From contig CAMCGB010000015.1 in assembly GCA_945874355.1 (NCBI GenBank), positions 1 to 35,457 of the forward strand: a stretch of 35,457 nt of DNA, given 5' to 3'. Under the pieces are notes generated by a model that was given only the letters and a program-made list of their open reading frames with translations, was not told the DNA's origin and ran no database searches. Below, in pieces: positions 32,014-35,457 of this stretch. How positions within the stretch are numbered: position 1 is the stretch's first letter; each line of letters starts with the position of its first letter. This stretch comes from an uncultured Bacteroides sp. GTDB taxonomy: Bacteria > Bacteroidota > Bacteroidia > Bacteroidales > UBA932. Made by a program: the position numbers and the translations under genes.

Positions 32014-33219
32014 ATGAGACTATGTTTACCCGACTCCCCGCTTTGGCGCCGCTGCCTGCTGGCCTTTGCCGCCTGCGCCCTTCTTTCCTGCTCTTTTTTG
32101 AGCGAATCCTTCTCGCTCGGTCGCGGCAGAAACACCCTTGAACGCAAGGAGCCCGAAGCGTCCCTGCCCGACACCACAGTGCTTTTGGCTGCAGCGCTTT
32201 TCCCCTCGGAGGGCGAGGCTGAGATTGCCCTGTACGAGTTTGACGGCAAGGATTTCAATCTCACCCGCACATTCTCTCCTTCGGCCTATCCCGGGCTCGA
32301 TGTGCATACGGGCAACTTTCACATCTGGAACGGAGGACTGCTCTTCCAGACCTTCAAAGAAGGCAGAACAGAAGTCTATCTGTCGGGCGAGAAACTGGTC
32401 TCGTTTGGCGGGAAGGAAACCCTGCTCGGCATTGTGGACAGCCCTGACGGCCTATATACCCTCAGCACCTCGGGAAGCGGCTTCTCGTTGCGCAGGGACG
32501 GAGAGGCCATTCTGGTAAACGGCTCAGGTGAAGTGTTCGGTTCGCTCGACGATGTGTCCTACCCCGATTCGGGAGCCCTGATTGAAGACAGGGGTTCGAT
32601 AAGTTTCTGCTATAGCAGGGATGAGGACGATTTGCAGTACATTTACCGGGTGACGGACGGAATGGAGTCCACCCCGAGCATACACATTGATTACAATAGA
32701 GTGGTGGATGCCAAGATGATAAATTCTGTTTTTCACTATGCTCTCACTCTTGTGGGAGGAAGGCCGATGCAGGACCAGAGACTGTGGCGCGCCCCGGACG
32801 GGGGCATTGCCGTGAGCGGATATTATCTTCCGGAAGATATGCCCAAAGGGCGGAGCCTGGTGTACCTGGGAGATGCGACCAATCCTAAAACCCTTGTGGT
32901 CGGTGAGTTCCGTGGGACTGTATGCTACTCGCCTCAAGGCAGTTACGCCGTGTCGGGCTATTCTTCTTCGGCAGTGCGGGTTTCATACCTCCCGCCTTCT
33001 TCAGAGCGCAGTGAGAAGCGCTATCCCGGGTTTTTCCTTGAGAGCGAAGCCTGCCTTTATTTTGAGGATGGCCTTCTTCTCTGTGCAATGAGCAGCTCCG
33101 ACAGCTCTTCTGTCTGCGTTTTGAGCTGCGACGGACCGGACTTTACGGAGCATACGATTCCCCTCCCTGTGCCTTCGCTCGGCTTATGTGCGGGTCTGAG
33201 GGTCAATCGTCCCAGGTGA
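32014..33219 (+). CDS. Lipoprotein, possibly a beta-propeller
   Basis: 401 residues with an N-terminal lipoprotein signal (hydrophobic stretch 14-25, lipobox LLSC, Cys26). The mature part has regular beta-strand repeats with Gly/Asp turns (FDGKDFNLTRTF, LSGEKLVSFGGKETLLGIVDSPDGLYTLS), reminiscent of the six-bladed TolB/BF3164-like propeller lipoproteins of Bacteroidetes. I cannot name a family with certainty. Its 3' end overlaps the convergent tsaE gene by 17 bases. No operon partner. Confidence 0.7.
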   Translation: MRLCLPDSPLWRRCLLAFAACALLSCSFLSESFSLGRGRNTLERKEPEASLPDTTVLLAAALFPSEGEAEIALYEFDGKDFNLTRTFSPSAYPGLDVHTGNFHIWNGGLLFQTFKEGRTEVYLSGEKLVSFGGKETLLGIVDSPDGLYTLSTSGSGFSLRRDGEAILVNGSGEVFGSLDDVSYPDSGALIEDRGSISFCYSRDEDDLQYIYRVTDGMESTPSIHIDYNRVVDAKMINSVFHYALTLVGGRPMQDQRLWRAPDGGIAVSGYYLPEDMPKGRSLVYLGDATNPKTLVVGEFRGTVCYSPQGSYAVSGYSSSAVRVSYLPPSSERSEKRYPGFFLESEACLYFEDGLLLCAMSSSDSSSVCVLSCDGPDFTEHTIPLPVPSLGLCAGLRVNRPR

Positions 33220-33631
33220 TTATCCTCGAAAGGTCGTCCTGCACCGAAATGCTCACGTACAGAGTGTCGTCAGGAAGGAGAGTGCCGATGTTTTCGGGCC
33301 ACTCCATCAGGCACAGGCAACCGCTGTCCAGATAGTCGTACAGGCCTATGTCCAGAGCTTCTTCATCTTTTGTAATGCGGTAGAAATCAAAATGATAAAT
33401 GCTTTCATCCGTGCCCTTGCATACATATTCGTTCACGATGGAAAAGGTGGGGGAGGCCACTTCGGCCCCATCCACCCCCAAGGCCTCGCAAACAGCCTTT
33501 ATGAAGGTGGTCTTGCCCGCTCCCATCGGGGCCTTGAAAGCTATCAGATTGTGCCCGGAAGTCTGCTCGATAAACTCCTGTGCAGCCCTTCCCAGCTCCT
33601 GGACAGAATTAATTTCAATCTTCTTTTTCAT
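33203..33631 (-). CDS. tsaE: tRNA threonylcarbamoyladenosine biosynthesis ATPase TsaE
   Basis: 142 residues, the normal TsaE length. Walker A APMGAGKTTF, the ASPTFSIVNEY switch, HFDFYRI and the Walker B-like LMEWPENIG are all present. TsaE is the ATPase that helps TsaB-TsaD make t6A37 in ANN-reading tRNAs. Promoter at 33649-33656. Tail-to-tail overlap with the lipoprotein gene. Confidence 0.93.
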   Translation of the reverse strand: MKKKIEINSVQELGRAAQEFIEQTSGHNLIAFKAPMGAGKTTFIKAVCEALGVDGAEVASPTFSIVNEYVCKGTDESIYHFDFYRITKDEEALDIGLYDYLDSGCLCLMEWPENIGTLLPDDTLYVSISVQDDLSRIITWDD

Positions 33632-33648
33632 AATCAGATAAGAACATA

Positions 33649-33656
33649 CAAATATA
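33649..33656 (-). promoter_or_regulatory. Promoter -7 element of tsaE
   Basis: TATATTTG on the minus strand, 17 bases upstream of the ATG at 33631 and only 7 bases left of the ComM start codon, so the two divergent genes share a 32-bp gap. No separate plus-strand -7 element is recognisable for comM. Confidence 0.6.
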
Positions 33657-33663
33657 GTAAAAT

Positions 33664-35235
33664 ATGCTCACAAGAATTAAAGCCGCCAAATGCATAGGCA
33701 TCGATGCCGTAGAAGTTGTGGTCGAAGTGGATATAGGCCCGGGGATTGGAATTCATCTCGTGGGGCTTGCCGATGTGGCGGTAAAGGAAAGCCTCCTCAG
33801 GATCATCACCTCACTTATGTCTATGGACTTCAAAGTTCCGGGCAAGAAAATCGTCATCAACCTGGCCCCCGCAGACCTTCGCAAGAGCGGAAGTGGCTAT
33901 GACCTGCCTATAGCCGTTGGTATGCTGGTGGCTTCGGGCCAGCTGGAACCCTGCGCTCTGGAGGATTTTCTGATTATGGGAGAACTGGCCCTGGACGGGA
34001 GTGTAAGGGGTGTGAACGGAGCCCTGCCCTATGCTTCGATGGCAAGGGACCTTGGGCTCAAGGCAGTAATCCTGCCTCTTGACTCGGCCCTTGAAGCTAT
34101 AGAGCTCTCCGGAATAGAGGTCTATGGCGTGAAAGACCTCAAGGAGGTGCTCTCGATTCTTTCCTGCCCGTCCTGCCGCCAGGACTATCTGGCCGCCAGG
34201 CGAAGCTCGGAAGTGGCTCAGACTGAAGCGCAAGTCCTCTCCCAAATCCCTGATTTCAAGGATATTATAGGTCAGCAGGCGGCTAAGCGCGGACTTGAGA
34301 TAGCCGCGGCCGGAGGCCATAATGTGATGATGATAGGTGCGCCGGGATCGGGGAAGAGTTCGCTTGCCAAGGCGCTTGCCGGGATACTTCCGCCAATGAG
34401 CGAGCAGGAGGCCCTTCTTACGAGCAAGGTTTACTCTGTTTACGGTGCGGGTGGATCGCGGCAGAGAGGCCTTATCCGCGTGCGACCTTTCCGCGCGCCC
34501 CACCACACGGCCTCTCTTACCTCTATGATAGGGGGCGGAAGCGCCGACAATATTGTGCCGGGAGAAGTGTCGCTCTCCTGCAACGGGGTTTTGTTCCTCG
34601 ATGAGTTCGCCGAGCTGCCGAGAAATGTGACAGAAGCGCTCCGGGGCCCGATGGAAGACCGCAAGGTGGTGATCAGCCGTCTCAAGAACAGCGTCGAATT
34701 CCCTTCTTCCTTTATGCTTGTGGCGGCGTCGAACCCCTGTCCCTGCGGCTATTGGGGCGAGGGCGACAGATGCCGTTGCGCTCCTTCGCGGCGCGAAAGC
34801 TATCTGATGCGCCTCTCCGGACCCATACTTGACCGCATAGATGTCCAGCTGTGGCTTCATCCGGTGAGCGTAAGTGAGCTGTCGGTCTTCCGCAGGGCGG
34901 AGAGCAGCGCTGAGGTATCCCGCAGAGTCGCCGCCGCCCGGCGCATCCAGCAGCTGCGTTTCCTTTCGGAGGACATCTCCACCAATGCCCAGATGAGCAA
35001 TACCCTTATAGAAAAGTACTGCCCCTTGAGCCCCGAGTGCCGCTCGGCCCTGAACTCCCTGGTCGAGAAGGCTTCGCTCTCAATGCGCTCTTACTTCAGG
35101 ATCATAAAGCTCGCAAGAACCATCGCTGACCTTCAGCAGGCGGCCCAGGGAGGTGATGCTCCGCAATCGAAGCCCATAGAAAAGGGGCATATTCTTGAGG
35201 CCGCGGGACTCAGAATGTTGGATAAAATCGTCTGA
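33664..35235 (+). CDS. comM: ComM/YifB family Mg-chelatase-like AAA+ ATPase
   Basis: 523 residues. The N-terminal S5/Lon-like fold (about 1-170, DIGPGIGIHLVGLADVAVKES...NLAPADLRKSG) precedes an AAA+ Mg-chelatase domain with Walker A GAPGSGKSS, RPFRAPHHTAS, Walker B VLFLDEFAE and the four-cysteine cluster NPCPCGYWGEGDRCRC, then the C-terminal Mg-chelatase segment. ComM is a hexameric helicase promoting branch migration during natural transformation, but homologues are widespread in non-competent bacteria. Confidence 0.92.
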   Translation: MLTRIKAAKCIGIDAVEVVVEVDIGPGIGIHLVGLADVAVKESLLRIITSLMSMDFKVPGKKIVINLAPADLRKSGSGYDLPIAVGMLVASGQLEPCALEDFLIMGELALDGSVRGVNGALPYASMARDLGLKAVILPLDSALEAIELSGIEVYGVKDLKEVLSILSCPSCRQDYLAARRSSEVAQTEAQVLSQIPDFKDIIGQQAAKRGLEIAAAGGHNVMMIGAPGSGKSSLAKALAGILPPMSEQEALLTSKVYSVYGAGGSRQRGLIRVRPFRAPHHTASLTSMIGGGSADNIVPGEVSLSCNGVLFLDEFAELPRNVTEALRGPMEDRKVVISRLKNSVEFPSSFMLVAASNPCPCGYWGEGDRCRCAPSRRESYLMRLSGPILDRIDVQLWLHPVSVSELSVFRRAESSAEVSRRVAAARRIQQLRFLSEDISTNAQMSNTLIEKYCPLSPECRSALNSLVEKASLSMRSYFRIIKLARTIADLQQAAQGGDAPQSKPIEKGHILEAAGLRMLDKIV

Positions 35236-35244
35236 TGGCCTGGT

Positions 35245-35320
35245 AAAACAGGCAAAAAGGAGCGGAAAAACAGGGAAAAACAACTTTTTTGAGAAAAATT
35301 ATGAAAAAAGTGCAAAAAAA
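35245..35320. other. Eight phased A/T-tracts, predicted curved DNA / UP element
   Basis: Tracts of four to seven A (one of six T) at 35245, 35254, 35266, 35276, 35285, 35294, 35304 and 35314. Centres are 8.5-12 bp apart, mean about 10, so the bends would add. The last tract touches the TTTG of the promoter at 35321. Such arrays upstream of strong promoters bend DNA and act as UP elements. Confidence 0.6.
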
Positions 35321-35352
35321 TTTGGTGGGAATAAAAAAGTAATATATCTTTG
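35321..35352 (+). promoter_or_regulatory. Strong consensus promoter, probably of an rRNA operon
   Basis: TTTG (35321-35324), 20 bases, then TATCTTTG (35345-35352): both halves of the Bacteroidetes consensus with close to ideal spacing, the best match in the window. Confidence 0.8.
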
Positions 35353-35358
35353 CAATCC

Positions 35359-35457
35359 CTTTCCGACAGGCAGGGGCAAGTTCATTGATAATACTGAAAG
35401 ATAAGTACAAGCAAGTACCGAGAAACAATAAAAACGAGAGCGTTAATTTCTTTAGAA
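35359..35457 (+). other. Probable rRNA-operon leader (16S would start beyond the window)
   Basis: About 100 bases without an ORF, running to the window edge. TTCATTGATAATACTGAAAG and the following short AAG-rich segments resemble the conserved leader (TTCTTTGA.ATA.TGAAA) preceding 16S rRNA in Bacteroidetes. Taken from memory of that pattern; no rRNA sequence itself is inside the window. Confidence 0.5.

Noticed and set aside
33811..34860. 349-codon open frame on the minus strand
   Set aside because: Antisense to comM, which has complete Walker and Cys motifs.
35236..35258. Terminator after comM (GCCTG-GTAAAA-CAGGC)
   Set aside because: The five-base stem is followed by A residues on the plus strand, not T, and belongs to the A-tract array.
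1..35457. CRISPR arrays, tRNA genes and transposase genes
   Set aside because: No regularly spaced identical repeats, no tRNA-like cloverleaf or GTTCGAATCC arm and no transposase or integrase reading frame were seen in the window.

Overview
The window looks like chromosomal DNA of a gut-type Bacteroidales bacterium. Nearly every transcription unit starts behind a Bacteroidetes-type -7 element (TAnnTTTG), Shine-Dalgarno sequences are scarce, and the gene families fit: tricorn-like S41 peptidase, GH20/GH29/CE12 secreted carbohydrate enzymes, an EnvC-like LytM protein and an ECF sigma factor with a barrel-bearing partner. Genus cannot be fixed by eye. Most of the window is moderately GC-rich, but about 1-3800 is clearly more AT-rich and looks acquired or decaying.

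Layout. (1) 1-3800, accessory: an AbiEi/AbiEii toxin-antitoxin pair, an orphan promoter with an upstream palindrome and a short hairpin-rich transcribed region, and two broken GT4 glycosyltransferase genes. One of these is cut at a cluster of GGGGACAAA repeats and the other is frameshifted. (2) 3875-8483, minus strand: tricorn-like S41 peptidase followed by a sorbose-1-phosphate-reductase-like dehydrogenase. (3) 8569-16870, minus strand: a compact five-gene operon, E2 - E3 - fused E1 of a 2-oxoacid dehydrogenase complex, then a PHP-domain protein and a class II aldolase/SDR fusion, closed by a strong terminator. (4) 16905-24036, minus strand: a six-gene operon, GH29 fucosidase - CutC - transglutaminase-like lipoprotein - two half-size chromate-transporter-family proteins - GH20 hexosaminidase, with a divergent rhamnogalacturonan-acetylesterase-like gene at 24136. 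(5) 25511-25748: a long imperfect inverted repeat. (6) 25820-27531: malate dehydrogenase and a phosphopantetheinyl transferase fired from interlocked divergent promoters. (7) 27536-31901: TPR protein and EnvC-like protein divergent from an ECF sigma factor and a membrane-anchored beta-barrel protein. (8) 32014-35235: a lipoprotein, TsaE and the ComM/YifB AAA protein. (9) 35236-35457: eight A/T-tracts at about helical spacing, then a near-consensus promoter and an rRNA-leader-like sequence, so an rRNA operon probably starts just beyond the window.

How the parts fit: the two glycosidases plus CutC, and the aldolase/SDR, PHP and sugar-phosphate dehydrogenase proteins, suggest glycan capture and sugar catabolism feeding a 2-oxoacid dehydrogenase complex. 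This link is inference from gene order. The least explained items are the five-gene dehydrogenase/PHP/aldolase operon, the sigma factor partner with both an inner-membrane helix and an outer-membrane barrel, the transglutaminase-like/thioredoxin-like lipoprotein inside the transporter operon, and the structured orphan transcript near 2.0 kb.
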